The position numbers were made by a program, and so were the translations under genes. 64,000 nt of DNA from Pseudarthrobacter sp. NBSH8 (GTDB taxonomy: Bacteria > Actinomycetota > Actinomycetes > Actinomycetales > Micrococcaceae). A model generated the notes under the pieces. That model searched no databases. It was not told where the DNA came from and saw nothing but the letters and a program-made list of their open reading frames with translations. Below, one piece after another: positions 47,075-56,093 of the stretch. Each line of letters starts with the position of its first letter. Positions within the stretch are counted from its first letter, which is position 1. The stretch lies in NCBI RefSeq assembly GCF_014217545.1, contig NZ_CP043178.1, positions 2,170,001 to 2,234,000 on the forward strand, given 5' to 3'.

Positions 47075-47594
47075 TCTGGGGATCCTGGGAATGTTCCTGG
47101 GGGGCTGCGGCGATCAATTGCTGAAGGGAGTCATAGAGGGCGTCTTTGTCGGCGGCCCGGCGGGTCCGGAAGCCGGTGTCGAGTTCGTGCGTTCCGAGGT
47201 CCCAGGTGAGGACCAGGAGGCCGTCCTTTTCCACGAACTTGCCGGCCATTCCGCTTTCCTGCCGGATGGCGGTGAGGCTTCCTGCCGGGATGTAGAGCGC
47301 CGGGGCACCGGTTCTGTCGAAGAGGACGCCGTGCGGGTACACGCTGAGCACAGCATTGGTCCGGATGCCAAGCCTGTGCACCGCGATCCGGTCCAGCCAG
47401 TCTCCAGCGGTGGTGGACGCAACGTACTGGCCGTCGGCCCCGGCGAGCGGCACGCCCGGCGCCTCTGGCACGTCGGGCAACCGGCCGACGTCGGCCTGCC
47501 GCCTGAGTCGGTTACGCCAGCCTGCCCAGATCATCAGCAGGACGACGGCGATGAGCACCGTTGTGATGAGGCCGGTGAGTAGTTTGGTGTCCAT
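47064..47594 (-). CDS. Membrane-anchored PH-like protein of the pyr operon
   Basis: A 176-residue protein with one N-terminal transmembrane helix ([20 protein letters not shown]), a short basic stretch and a soluble C-terminal domain with alternating strands ([36 protein letters not shown]) ending in a helix. This layout resembles bacterial PH-like domains. It sits between pyrC and carA and overlaps both neighbours by a few bases. The mycobacterial pyr operon has an uncharacterised membrane protein gene (Rv1382) at the same place. Conservation of position suggests a role tied to pyrimidine synthesis, but none is known. Confidence 0.8.
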   Translation of the reverse strand: MDTKLLTGLITTVLIAVVLLMIWAGWRNRLRRQADVGRLPDVPEAPGVPLAGADGQYVASTTAGDWLDRIAVHRLGIRTNAVLSVYPHGVLFDRTGAPALYIPAGSLTAIRQESGMAGKFVEKDGLLVLTWDLGTHELDTGFRTRRAADKDALYDSLQQLIAAAPQEHSQDPQSGK

Positions 47595-48946
47595 CAGGAG
47601 GCGCCTGCCGCGGACGCCGCCGATTCGCAGTACGGCGTGTTGAGCTTGCCGTCCAGGACGGTGGGGTGGCCCTTGTAGAAGGTGGCCACTACCTTGCCCG
47701 GCAGCTCCAGGCCGGCGAACGGGGAGTTGCGGCCCATGGTTGCCATCTTGGCTGGGTCAACGGTCCAACGGGCAGCCGGGTCCACCAAAACAATGTTGGC
47801 GGGTTCGCCGGCGTCCAATGGGCGGCCCTGGTCCGTCATCCGGCCGATCTGCGCCGCTGCGGTGGAGGTCACGCGGGCGAAATCGGCCCAGGTCATGAGG
47901 CCGGTTTCGATCATGGTGTGCTGGACCACGGACAGGGCGGTTTCCAGCCCGGTCATGCCCATCGCGGCCTGCGCCCACTCGCATTCCTTGTGCTCGCTCG
48001 GGTGCGGGGCGTGGTCGGTGCCCACCACGTCAATGGTGCCGTCCGCCAGGCCGGCGCGCAGTGCCTGCACATCAGCATCCGTCCGCAGCGGCGGGTTGAC
48101 CTTGTACACAGGGTTGTAGCTGCGGACCAGGTCGTCGGTGAGTAGGAGGTGGTGCGGGGTGACTTCGGCGGTGACGTTGATTCCGCGTTCCTTGGCCCAG
48201 CGGATGATCTCCACGGAGCCGGCGGTGGAGACGTGGCAGACGTGCAGACGTGAGTCCACGTGCTGCGCCAGCAGGACGTCACGGGCGATGATGCTCTCCT
48301 CGGCCACCGCCGGCCAGCCGGTGAGTCCCAGGACGGCGGAGACGGCGCCCTCGTTCATCTGGGCTCCGGCGGTAAGGCGGGGTTCCTGCGCGTGCTGGGC
48401 CACCACGCCGTCGAACGCTTTGACATACTCCAGAGCGCGGCGCATCAGCACGGGGTCGTGGACGCAGATGCCGTCGTCGGAGAACATGCGGACCTGGGCG
48501 CGGGAATCTGCCATGGCGCCGAGTTCGGCTAGCTGCTCGCCGGCCAGGCCGACGGTCACGGCGCCGACGGGACGGACGTCCACCCAGCCGGCCGCGCGGC
48601 CCAGGCTGTGGACCTGTTCCACCACACCGGCGGTATCTGCCACCGGGTTGCTGTTGGCCATGGCATGGACCGCTGTGAAGCCGCCCAGGGCGGCGGCGCG
48701 GGTGCCGGTCTCTACGGTTTCGGCATCTTCGCGGCCGGGTTCGCGCAGGTGTGTGTGCACGTCCACCATGCCGGGCAGTGCCACCAGGCCGGCGGCTTCG
48801 ATGACGGTGGCACCGTTTGCGTCCTTGTGCGTGCCAGCGGCTGCGCCCCGGGCGGCGATGACGCCGTCACTGATGAGTAGGTCCTCGGCCCCGGCGCCCA
48901 GGATCGATGCACCGCGGATCAGGTAAGTTCCGTTGTTCTCTGCCAT
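47594..48946 (-). CDS. pyrC: Dihydroorotase
   Basis: A 450-residue class I amidohydrolase. The metal-binding PGMVDVHTHLREPGREDAET is near residue 57; HVCHVSTAGSVEIIRWAK and VVGTDHAPHPSEHK supply further metal and catalytic residues (the Asp in GTDHAPH). It cyclises carbamoyl aspartate to dihydroorotate. It abuts pyrB with no gap. Confidence 0.97.
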   Translation of the reverse strand: MAENNGTYLIRGASILGAGAEDLLISDGVIAARGAAAGTHKDANGATVIEAAGLVALPGMVDVHTHLREPGREDAETVETGTRAAALGGFTAVHAMANSNPVADTAGVVEQVHSLGRAAGWVDVRPVGAVTVGLAGEQLAELGAMADSRAQVRMFSDDGICVHDPVLMRRALEYVKAFDGVVAQHAQEPRLTAGAQMNEGAVSAVLGLTGWPAVAEESIIARDVLLAQHVDSRLHVCHVSTAGSVEIIRWAKERGINVTAEVTPHHLLLTDDLVRSYNPVYKVNPPLRTDADVQALRAGLADGTIDVVGTDHAPHPSEHKECEWAQAAMGMTGLETALSVVQHTMIETGLMTWADFARVTSTAAAQIGRMTDQGRPLDAGEPANIVLVDPAARWTVDPAKMATMGRNSPFAGLELPGKVVATFYKGHPTVLDGKLNTPYCESAASAAGAS

Positions 48947-50004
48947 CAGTTGCTCTCCTTGGTGGAATGGGCGGCGTTTGAACGCGCTGCATTGGTGTGG
49001 GCTGCATTGGTGTGGGCTGCGCCAGCTGTGACGGCTGGTTCGCGGGTATCCCCGGAGAGCAGCAGATAGAGGGTGGCCATCCGGACCGAGACGCCGTTGC
49101 GCACCTGTGCAAGCACAGTGGAGCGGGGCGAGTCGGCGGCAGCGGAAGAAATCTCCAGGCCACGGTTCATGGGTCCGGGATGCATGATGATGGTGTCCTT
49201 CAGTCCCAGGCTGTCCAGGGCCCGGAGCCGGTTGTCGTCAAAGCCCCAGCGGCGCGAGTATTCGCGGGTGGAGGGGAAGAACGAGGCATTCATCCGCTCG
49301 CCCTGCACACGCAGCATCATCACGGCGTCCACACCCTGCGCCAGGGTGTCATCCATGTTGTAGCTGACCTTGCACGGCCAGTGTTCGACGCCGATGGGCA
49401 GCAGGGTGGGTGGTGCCACGAGGGTGACGTCGGCGCCGAGGGTGCGGAGCAGCCAAACGTTGGAGCGGGCCACGCGGGAGTGCAGGACATCCCCGGCGAT
49501 GGCTACGCGCATGCCTTTGAGGTCTGCCCCGATGGACGAGGAGCCCGCCAGTTTTGACCAGTGCCGGCGCATGGTGAAGGCGTCCAGGAGGGCCTGCGTG
49601 GGGTGTTCGTGGGTGCCGTCGCCGGCATTGATGACGGCGGCGTCGATCCAGTCGGTCGCGGCGAGACGGTGCGGCGCGCCCGAGGCCCAGTGCCGGATCA
49701 CGACGGCGTCCGCGCCCATGGCTGCCAGCGTCTGGGCTGTGTCCTTGAGTGATTCGCCCTTGGAGACTGAGGAGCCCTTCGCGGCGAAGTTGATGACGTC
49801 GGCGGACAGCCTCTTGGCGGCCGCTTCGAAGGAGATCCGCGTGCGGGTTGAGTCTTCGAAGAAGAGGTTCACCACGGTGCGGCCGCGGAGGGCCGGGAGC
49901 TTCTTGACTTCGCGGTCCCCGACGGCAGCCATTTCTTCTGCGGTGTCGAGGATACGGATGGCGTTGGCCAGGCTGAGGTCTTCAGTGGAGAGGAGGTGTT
50001 TCAC
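48946..50004 (-). CDS. pyrB: Aspartate carbamoyltransferase, catalytic chain
   Basis: A 352-residue enzyme. The carbamoyl-phosphate site [13 protein letters not shown] and the segment [18 protein letters not shown] are diagnostic, as is the aspartate-binding [11 protein letters not shown]. The last 30 residues contain an [18 protein letters not shown] repeat not usual in the family. No regulatory pyrI gene is present. Its start overlaps pyrR by four bases. Confidence 0.97.
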   Translation of the reverse strand: MKHLLSTEDLSLANAIRILDTAEEMAAVGDREVKKLPALRGRTVVNLFFEDSTRTRISFEAAAKRLSADVINFAAKGSSVSKGESLKDTAQTLAAMGADAVVIRHWASGAPHRLAATDWIDAAVINAGDGTHEHPTQALLDAFTMRRHWSKLAGSSSIGADLKGMRVAIAGDVLHSRVARSNVWLLRTLGADVTLVAPPTLLPIGVEHWPCKVSYNMDDTLAQGVDAVMMLRVQGERMNASFFPSTREYSRRWGFDDNRLRALDSLGLKDTIIMHPGPMNRGLEISSAAADSPRSTVLAQVRNGVSVRMATLYLLLSGDTREPAVTAGAAHTNAAHTNAARSNAAHSTKESN

Positions 50005-50588
50005 GCGCCACCCTCGATAACCACTTCGTTGACTACGGAGCCGTCGGCGGCGGTGTCGGTTTCCTCAAGGCGGACCCGGACTTTCTCGGCGGACGACGTG
50101 GGCAGGTTCTTGCCCACGTGGTCCGCCCTGATGGGCAGCTCACGGTGCCCGCGGTCAATCAGTACAGCGAGCCGGACGATCCGGGGACGGCCAAGATCGA
50201 TGATGGCGTCAAGGGCGGCACGGATGGTGCGGCCGGAGTACAGGACATCATCGATGAGCACCACAACCTTGTTATCGATTCCCGTCCGCGGGAGCTGGGT
50301 GGGGTACGGCGGCCTGGTGGGCTGGTGGGAGAGGTCATCGCGGAACATGGTGACGTCCAGCTGACCGACAATGGCGGTGGCGTCCACGGTGGGATCGGCG
50401 GCGGCAATCTTGTGTGCAAGGCGGACGGCCAGCGGGTAACCGCGGCGCGGGATGCCCAGCAGGACCAGGTCCTTCGACCCTTTGTTGGCCTCAAGGATCT
50501 CATGGGCGATTCGAGTGAGTGCACGGTCAATGTCCGCCTGGTTGAGGACAACCCTGGCTGGAACCGGTGCGTTTGTGACAGAAGTCAA
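50001..50588 (-). CDS. pyrR: Bifunctional pyr operon regulator / uracil phosphoribosyltransferase PyrR
   Basis: A 195-residue PRTase-fold protein. The PRPP-binding loop is [20 protein letters not shown]. PyrR binds pyr leader RNA in the presence of UMP and can also make UMP from uracil and PRPP. The start is a TTG at 50588, preceded by GGGGAGACGAGAG. A candidate PyrR-binding hairpin lies directly upstream and would overlap this ribosome binding site, consistent with the translational repression reported for mycobacterial PyrR. Confidence 0.95.
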   Translation of the reverse strand: MTSVTNAPVPARVVLNQADIDRALTRIAHEILEANKGSKDLVLLGIPRRGYPLAVRLAHKIAAADPTVDATAIVGQLDVTMFRDDLSHQPTRPPYPTQLPRTGIDNKVVVLIDDVLYSGRTIRAALDAIIDLGRPRIVRLAVLIDRGHRELPIRADHVGKNLPTSSAEKVRVRLEETDTAADGSVVNEVVIEGGA

Positions 50589-50597
50589 ACTCTCGTC

Positions 50598-50630
50598 TCC
50601 CCTTTCCCCGCCTCACGGGACGGAATTAAA
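50598..50630 (-). promoter_or_regulatory. Candidate PyrR-binding leader element
   Basis: On the minus strand ATTCCGTCCCGTGAGGCGGG forms a stem UCCCG / CGGGG around a UGAGG loop (50606-50620), resembling the conserved purine-rich loop of PyrR-binding RNAs. It abuts the GGGGAG ribosome binding site of pyrR, so bound protein would block translation. Assignment rests on pattern and position only. Confidence 0.55.
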
Positions 50631-50676
50631 AAAGGATCATTTGCGTTTCAAAATTACCACATCGGCAGGGGCATCA

Positions 50677-50682
50677 TAGGCT
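50677..50682 (+). promoter_or_regulatory. Candidate -10 box for a leaderless prsW transcript
   Basis: TAGGCT fits TANNNT and stands six bases before the prsW ATG at 50689, which has no Shine-Dalgarno sequence. Same spacing as seen for the leuS leader and the pemK-like gene. Confidence 0.4.
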
Positions 50683-50688
50683 TCCAAT

Positions 50689-51951
50689 ATGTCCATGCAC
50701 CCTCATCAGCCGGGTTCCGGCCAGGCCGGCGGGCCGGCTGGCACACGGGATCCCTTCCCCAGCCAGGCCAACCCCAGTTGGATGGGCCGGGTGGAACCGG
50801 AATACTACCGCCCGGCGCCCGGAGCCAACGCAGCTCCCCTGCCGCCCCTGGGGCCTCCGCCGGCAGGTCTGGCGGGCAGGCGGTCCACCGGCCTCCTGGC
50901 ACTGACTGTGGGGGGCGCCGCCCTCGTCTTTCTCAGCCTGTTCCTGGTGGTGCCCTTCCTTCTCGCCAACACCGGCGTGGGCGGATTCATGGTGGGGCTT
51001 GTGCTGTCACTGATTCCGCTGTCCGCAGTGCTCCTGGCTGTCTACCTGATCGACCGGTGGGAACCTGAACCCAAGCGGCTCCTGCTCTTCGCGTTTACCT
51101 GGGGCGCGGCCGTGTCCATCGCCGTCACACTGCTGATCCAGCCGTTCTTTGCCCTGACCTTCCAGTTCAGCGACGTGGCGGACTTCCGGACGTTTATGGC
51201 CACCGTCCAGGCGCCCGTTTTGGAGGAGTTCGCCAAGTCACTGGGCCTGCTCCTGATCCTGCTGCTGGCGCGCAAACACTTCGACGGGCCGGTGGACGGT
51301 GTGGTGTTCGCCTTCACCATCGCCGGCGGCTTCGCGTTCACCGAAAACATCCTTTACTTTGGCCGGGCCATCGCCGAATCCGCCAACCCCGGAACGGACC
51401 TGGCCCAGGTCTTCCTGCTCCGTGGGGTGATGTCCCCGTTCGCGCATGCCATCTTCACCGGAACCACCGGGCTCATCATGGGTTTCGCCGCCCGCCGCTG
51501 GCACTCGGGAGCCTCCGTGCTGGCCTTTGCCATCGGACTGATCCCGGCCATGCTGCTGCACAACCGGTGGAACAGCATGGGCACGGGGTTCCTGGCGGAG
51601 TACATCCTGATCCAGGTGCCCATCTTTGTGCTGGCCGTTGTGGGGATCATCCTGCTCCGTGTGGCCGAGAACCGGCTGACGCGCCAACGGCTGATGGAAT
51701 ATTCAGCGGCCGGATGGTTCAGCCCCGCCGAGGTGGAACTGTTGGCCACACCACGCGGCAGGCGTACCGCGCTGCAGCGGGCCGCCGGCTACAACCGCCG
51801 TCCACAGATGAAGGCCTTCCTGCACTCCGCCACCCGGCTCGCCTTCACCAGGCAGCGTATCCTCAGTGGCCGCGATGTCCGGCTTCACCAGCTGGAGGAA
51901 CAGCAGCAGCTGCAACGGATTCTGGCCCTGCGCGGCGCCGTCGCCGGCTGA
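50689..51951 (+). CDS. PrsW family intramembrane metalloprotease
   Basis: A 420-residue membrane protein. After about 60 Pro/Gly-rich residues come eight or so hydrophobic helices. The PrsW motifs are present: PVLEEFAKSLGLLL (the EEXXK motif), GFAFTENILYF and SPFAHAIFTGTTGLIMGFAA with the conserved His. PrsW of Bacillus cleaves an anti-sigma factor within the membrane. The hydrophilic C-terminal 90 residues contain an Arg- and Gln-rich region (LHQLEEQQQLQRI). No anti-sigma gene is nearby, so the substrate is unknown. Confidence 0.92.
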   Translation: MSMHPHQPGSGQAGGPAGTRDPFPSQANPSWMGRVEPEYYRPAPGANAAPLPPLGPPPAGLAGRRSTGLLALTVGGAALVFLSLFLVVPFLLANTGVGGFMVGLVLSLIPLSAVLLAVYLIDRWEPEPKRLLLFAFTWGAAVSIAVTLLIQPFFALTFQFSDVADFRTFMATVQAPVLEEFAKSLGLLLILLLARKHFDGPVDGVVFAFTIAGGFAFTENILYFGRAIAESANPGTDLAQVFLLRGVMSPFAHAIFTGTTGLIMGFAARRWHSGASVLAFAIGLIPAMLLHNRWNSMGTGFLAEYILIQVPIFVLAVVGIILLRVAENRLTRQRLMEYSAAGWFSPAEVELLATPRGRRTALQRAAGYNRRPQMKAFLHSATRLAFTRQRILSGRDVRLHQLEEQQQLQRILALRGAVAG

Positions 51952-51967
51952 CCCTGGCGCAACGCGG

Positions 51968-52822
51968 TTAGGCCGGCCACGTCCCCTGGTGTGCCTTCGA
52001 CAGTGCGGTCATGGACAGTGCCTCATCGAGGACTTTGCCGAAGTTCGCTGCATCGTGGGCGAACCGGCCCAGGAAAAGTCCGGAGACGCCGTCGAGCGCG
52101 GGCAGCAGCCCTGGCTTGGCCGACCCGCCATACATGACCGGCAGCTCCCCCAATGCGCTGCCTGCCTCGTGCGAATGGGCAGCCAGCAGCGTTCGGAGTG
52201 AACGCACGACGGCGGCGACATAGCCTGCGCCGGCGGGCTCGGCTTCGCCAATGGCCCAGACCGGTTCGTAGGCAATCACCAGACGGGTCGCCAGGGCCCA
52301 GTCACCGCCGACGGCGTCGCTGATCTGCTGATGGAGAAACGCAGCCGCCTGATCGGTTACGTTCCCGGTTGTTCCATGGCGTGTGTCCTCACCCACGCAC
52401 AGCAGCGGGGTGATGCCGGCGTCGTCGGCTGCCCTGACCTTCCGGGCGATCATGGCGCTGTCCTCGCCGAAATGCCGCCGCCGTTCGGCGTGGCCGATCT
52501 CCACGATGGCTACCCCCAGCTCCGCCAGTTGTGACGGCGACACCTCACCCGTCCACGGCCCGTCCGCCCAGCCGCAGTTCTGGGCGCCCAGCAGCAGCGG
52601 TGATCCTGCGAGGACGCTGCCGGCGGCCGGAATCACCGGGAACGATGGGATCACAAACGGGACTACCCGCCCGGCCGCAAGGGCCGGACGGGAGTCCACT
52701 TCGTGCAGTATGCGGTCCAACCAGTCCAGGCAGTCCCGGTAGCCCATATACATTTTGGTGCTGACGCCGACGTAGCGGATCTCCGGGATGCCGCCTTGGT
52801 CGGCGCTGCTGCGTTCAGTCAT
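51968..52822 (-). CDS. Divergent triosephosphate-isomerase-family enzyme (tetrulose-phosphate isomerase candidate)
   Basis: A 284-residue TIM barrel. The catalytic segments differ from normal TPI: the Lys strand reads VGVSTKMYMGY instead of GNWKMN, the His motif IVEIGHAERRRHFGED instead of IGHSERR, while the Glu strand VIAYEPVWAIG and phosphate-binding YGGSAKPG are kept. Such divergent copies (TpiA2/EryH) act on tetrulose 4-phosphates in erythritol catabolism of Brucella. Here it ends a cluster that also has EryC- and EryI-like isomerases and a DhaK-type kinase. A housekeeping tpiA is expected elsewhere. It starts 10 bases after the MFS gene. Confidence 0.85.
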   Translation of the reverse strand: MTERSSADQGGIPEIRYVGVSTKMYMGYRDCLDWLDRILHEVDSRPALAAGRVVPFVIPSFPVIPAAGSVLAGSPLLLGAQNCGWADGPWTGEVSPSQLAELGVAIVEIGHAERRRHFGEDSAMIARKVRAADDAGITPLLCVGEDTRHGTTGNVTDQAAAFLHQQISDAVGGDWALATRLVIAYEPVWAIGEAEPAGAGYVAAVVRSLRTLLAAHSHEAGSALGELPVMYGGSAKPGLLPALDGVSGLFLGRFAHDAANFGKVLDEALSMTALSKAHQGTWPA

Positions 52823-52831
52823 GGTGTCCGG

Positions 52832-54190
52832 TCACTTGTTGTCGAGCAGATCGTCCGCCTTGTTGCGGAACCTCTTCGTGGCGTACATCATGATGGCCGC
52901 CACGAACGGAAGCACACCCAGGGCGTACACGCCCATGGTGCCGGTGTCCGACGCGGTGGCCTGGTTGACCGTGGTCCGCAGGATGGGGGCCACGAAGCCG
53001 CCCAGGTTACCCAGCGAGTTGATCAGGCCGATGCCCGCTGCGGCCGCCGTTCCGGTGAGGAACGCCGTCGGGTACGACCAGGCGATGGGACCGATCGAGA
53101 GGAAACTGCACACCGCGAGGGTGATGAAGATGATGCCCAGCACCGGGAGGTGGTTGGAGCCCGCCCACGCCGAGCCGAAGATGCACAGGCCGGTGGAGAT
53201 AAAGAGGCCTGTGCCCCAAACGCGGCGGCGGACGATGGTGTTGGCCGCTTTGCCGATGAAGTAGCACGCGAAGATGCCGAAGAACCATGGGATGGCCGCC
53301 AGCAGGCCCACTTCGATGCCCACCTTCTGCCCGGTGAGCTGCGCCACCTGCTGCGGCAGGTAGAACGTCACGCCGTACACGGCGATCTGGAGGCAGAAGT
53401 AGATGGCGGTGAAGTACCAGACCTTGCGGTTCTTCATGGCGGCGAGGACACCGCGGGGGCCGTCCTTTTCCTTGACCCCGTCTTCGAGGGCCATAACGTC
53501 CAGAAGAGCCTTCTTCTCGTCCTTGGCCAGGAATTTCGCGTCCTGCGGGGAGTTGATGAGGAAGAAGTAGGCGGCAATACCGGCGAGTACCGCCAGCATC
53601 CCTTCAATGAAGAACATGACCTGCCAACCGGCAACGCCGGGAACCTGGTCGCCGATGTTGATGAGCCACCCGGACAGCGGGGCGCCCATCATCTGGGAGA
53701 ACGGCTGGGCCAGGTAGAAGATGGCGAACATCCTGACGCGGACCTTGTTGGGGAACCAGGCGGCCAGGAACATGATGACGCCCGGGAACAGGCCGGCCTC
53801 AGTGACGCCAAGCAGGAAGCGCAGGATGATGAAGGACGTCTCGCCCTGGACGAAAGCGAAGCAGGCGGAGACGATGCCCCACGTGATGGCGATGCGGGCC
53901 AGCCACATCTTGGCACCGAACTTGGTCAGCAGCAGGTTGGAAGGGATCTCGAACAATGCGTAGCCGATGAAGAAGATACCGGCGCCGAGGGCATATGCGC
54001 CGGCGGTGATGCTCCTGTCCACTTCCAGCGCTGCCTCGGCGAAGCCCACGTTGGTGCGGTCCAGGAATGCCACGACGTACAGGATGACGAGCATCGGCAT
54101 CAGCCGGAAGGATGCTTTGGAGATCGCCGATTTGAGGACTGGCGAATCCAGTAACTCCTTGGTGGCGTTTGTTCCAGTGGTGACAGTCAT
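52832..54190 (-). CDS. MFS transporter, anion:cation symporter type
   Basis: A 452-residue permease with 12 predicted helices. The N-terminus RLMPMLVILYVVAFLDRTNV, EIPSNLLLTKFGAKMWLARI and LLGVTEAGLFPGVIMFLAAW are typical of the ACS family that carries organic acids and polyol-derived compounds. The GAGGAGTT ribosome binding site precedes the ATG. It lies inside the putative tetritol cluster and is preceded by a 30-residue membrane peptide gene, so it is the likely uptake system for the substrate. Confidence 0.9.
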   Translation of the reverse strand: MTVTTGTNATKELLDSPVLKSAISKASFRLMPMLVILYVVAFLDRTNVGFAEAALEVDRSITAGAYALGAGIFFIGYALFEIPSNLLLTKFGAKMWLARIAITWGIVSACFAFVQGETSFIILRFLLGVTEAGLFPGVIMFLAAWFPNKVRVRMFAIFYLAQPFSQMMGAPLSGWLINIGDQVPGVAGWQVMFFIEGMLAVLAGIAAYFFLINSPQDAKFLAKDEKKALLDVMALEDGVKEKDGPRGVLAAMKNRKVWYFTAIYFCLQIAVYGVTFYLPQQVAQLTGQKVGIEVGLLAAIPWFFGIFACYFIGKAANTIVRRRVWGTGLFISTGLCIFGSAWAGSNHLPVLGIIFITLAVCSFLSIGPIAWSYPTAFLTGTAAAAGIGLINSLGNLGGFVAPILRTTVNQATASDTGTMGVYALGVLPFVAAIMMYATKRFRNKADDLLDNK

Positions 54191-54242
54191 TCAAACTCCT
54201 CGTTGAGTAAGCAGGTGAGCAAATCAGGGGAAGGTGGAGCGA

Positions 54243-54335
54243 TTAGAGCGGGAATGCGATGAGTATTGCGCCGACCAGGCAGGCGAACACGCCCACGGCC
54301 AGGTAGATTCGGCGTTCCTTGGTCCAGGGGCCCAT
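54243..54335 (-). CDS. 30-residue single-helix membrane peptide
   Basis: A 30-codon ORF with an excellent AGGAAGGA ribosome binding site five to six bases ahead of its ATG. The product starts MGPWTKERRIYLAVG and continues as one hydrophobic helix (about residues 11-30) ending FPL. The charged KERR before the helix predicts an N-in, C-out orientation. It lies between the SDR and MFS genes in the same direction. Small subunits paired with MFS transporters are known, so it may stabilise or regulate the transporter. Too short to find by homology here; coding status rests on the ribosome binding site, frame and membrane pattern. Confidence 0.7.
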   Translation of the reverse strand: MGPWTKERRIYLAVGVFACLVGAILIAFPL

Positions 54336-54346
54336 GGTGGTCCTTC

Positions 54347-55111
54347 CTAGTGCATGTAGAGCCCGCCATCCACGTTCAGCGTCTGGCCGGAGATGTATCC
54401 GGCGTCCTCGCTGATGAGGAAGGCGATGGCTGCTGCGATGTCGCGGGTGGAACCGACGCGGTTGACCACGAGGTCCTTGGTGAGTTCGTCCTTGCGTTCC
54501 TGGCTGAGGGTGCCGCCCATGATGTCCGTGTCGATGGGGCCGGGGGAAATCGCGTTGACCGTGATGTCGTACTCCCCCAGTTCGCGGGCGGTGGCACGGG
54601 TCAGGCCGATGACCCCTGCCTTCGCCGCGGAGTACGGCGTCTTGGAGAAAGTGCCGCCGCCACGCTGCGCGGAGACGGATGAGATGTTCACGATGCGTCC
54701 AATCCGGTTCTTCGCCATGGATTCGGCGACGCGGCGGGTGGCGTAATGGACTCCGTTGAGGTTGATGCTCATGACGCGGTCCCATTCCGCGGCGTCCAGT
54801 TCAAGGTACGGAACAGGTGAGCTGACACCGGCCACGTTGGCCAGTGCGACGACCTGCGGCAACTGTGCTTCGATCGAGTCGACGGCTGCACGGACTGAGG
54901 CTTCGTCGCCGATGTTGGCACCGACGCCGTGGGTTTTCACGCCGTATTGGGTGGCGATTTCCTTGGCGGTGGCCTGGGACTGGGCGTCATCCAGGTCGAT
55001 GATGCCGATGTTCCAGCCCTGGGCGGCAAGGTAGCCGGCCGTGGCGCGGCCGATACCGCGCTCGGAGACGGCCCCGGTGATGATGGCGGTGCGTTCGGTG
55101 GGGAAAGTCAT
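54347..55111 (-). CDS. SDR family oxidoreductase
   Basis: A 254-residue classical short-chain dehydrogenase. The cofactor motif is TGAVSERGIG (variant of TGxxxGIG), an Asp at DLDD favours NAD(H), NVAG follows, and the catalytic Ser, Tyr and Lys lie in NISSVSAQRG and YSAAKAG. The C-terminal ISGQTLNVDGGLYMH is typical. Position after the 3-hydroxyacyl-CoA-dehydrogenase-like gene and before the transporter suggests it oxidises the imported polyol to a ketose. Substrate inferred from context only. Confidence 0.92.
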   Translation of the reverse strand: MTFPTERTAIITGAVSERGIGRATAGYLAAQGWNIGIIDLDDAQSQATAKEIATQYGVKTHGVGANIGDEASVRAAVDSIEAQLPQVVALANVAGVSSPVPYLELDAAEWDRVMSINLNGVHYATRRVAESMAKNRIGRIVNISSVSAQRGGGTFSKTPYSAAKAGVIGLTRATARELGEYDITVNAISPGPIDTDIMGGTLSQERKDELTKDLVVNRVGSTRDIAAAIAFLISEDAGYISGQTLNVDGGLYMH

Positions 55112-55122
55112 GGAAATGCTCC

Positions 55123-56091
55123 TTAGTTGATGGGGGCCGGTCCGAGCTCGTCGATGAGCTTCTGCATGGCCACGTAGGCCCTGTTGCGGTAGGCGATGAG
55201 TTCCGGCGTGCGTTCGGCTGGGACGTTGAGGAAGCCCGCGCCGGACTTGGTGCCGAGTTTGCCTGCCTCCACCAGGTCACTCAGGATCTTGGGCGTGGCG
55301 AAGCGTTCAGGGAATTCGGTCTGCAGGGACTTGTAGCAGAAGTTGTAGACGTCCAGGCCGGCCATGTCTGCGATGGCAAAGGGACCGAAGAACGGCAGGC
55401 GGAAGCCGAAGGTGGTGCGGACCAGGGTGTCCACGTCCTCGGCGGTGGCGATTCCCTGCTCCACGAGCTGTGCGGCCTCGTGGAAGAGGGCGTACTGCAG
55501 GCGGTTCAGGACGAACCCGGTGACGTCCTTGACCACCGCGGTCTGCTTGTTGGCGGCATGGACCAGATCACGGACGGCACCGATGGTGGCAGCCGAAGTG
55601 CCTGCATGCGGGATGATCTCCACGCCAGGGATAAAAGGGGACGGGTTCGAGAAGTGCACGCCCAGGAACCGCCCCGGGTGGGCGACCGGCCCGGACAGCT
55701 CCGCGATGGAGATCGTTGACGTGTTGGAGCCGATGATGGCATCGGCCCTGGCAGCGGCACTGATCCGTGCCAGCGTCTGGTGCTTGATGGCGATGACTTC
55801 GGGCACGGCTTCCTCGATGAAGTCGGCATCCGCCACAGCTTCCTCGATGTCCTTGGCCGCCCACAGATTCTGCTTCAGGATTTCCGTGGAACCGGCGGGG
55901 AACAGTCCGTCGGCCACGAACTGGTCCGATTCGGACAGCAGCCGCTCATAGTTGTTCTGCGCCACCTCGGCGGAGACATCAGCCAAGGCAACGCGGGCAC
56001 CGCCCAGTGCCAGGACCTGGGCGATACCGCCGCCCATGTAGCCTGATCCGACGACGGCGATCTTGCGTGAGCTGTTGGAAGTTGTGGTCAT
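55123..56091 (-). CDS. 3-hydroxyacyl-CoA dehydrogenase-like NAD enzyme
   Basis: A 322-residue two-domain dehydrogenase. The Rossmann motif is VVGSGYMGGGIAQ, followed by the catalytic region SNTSTISIAEL and HFSNPSPFIPGVEIIP (with the His of the HxxxP motif). The C-terminal helical domain has DVTGFVLNRLQYALFHEAAQ. Family members include hydroxybutyryl-CoA, carnitine and L-gulonate 3-dehydrogenases. Since neighbours act on sugars and polyols, a gulonate-dehydrogenase-like oxidation of a polyol or sugar acid is more likely here than beta-oxidation. It is two bases from the RpiB-type gene. Confidence 0.9.
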   Translation of the reverse strand: MTTTSNSSRKIAVVGSGYMGGGIAQVLALGGARVALADVSAEVAQNNYERLLSESDQFVADGLFPAGSTEILKQNLWAAKDIEEAVADADFIEEAVPEVIAIKHQTLARISAAARADAIIGSNTSTISIAELSGPVAHPGRFLGVHFSNPSPFIPGVEIIPHAGTSAATIGAVRDLVHAANKQTAVVKDVTGFVLNRLQYALFHEAAQLVEQGIATAEDVDTLVRTTFGFRLPFFGPFAIADMAGLDVYNFCYKSLQTEFPERFATPKILSDLVEAGKLGTKSGAGFLNVPAERTPELIAYRNRAYVAMQKLIDELGPAPIN

Positions 56092-56093
56092 GA

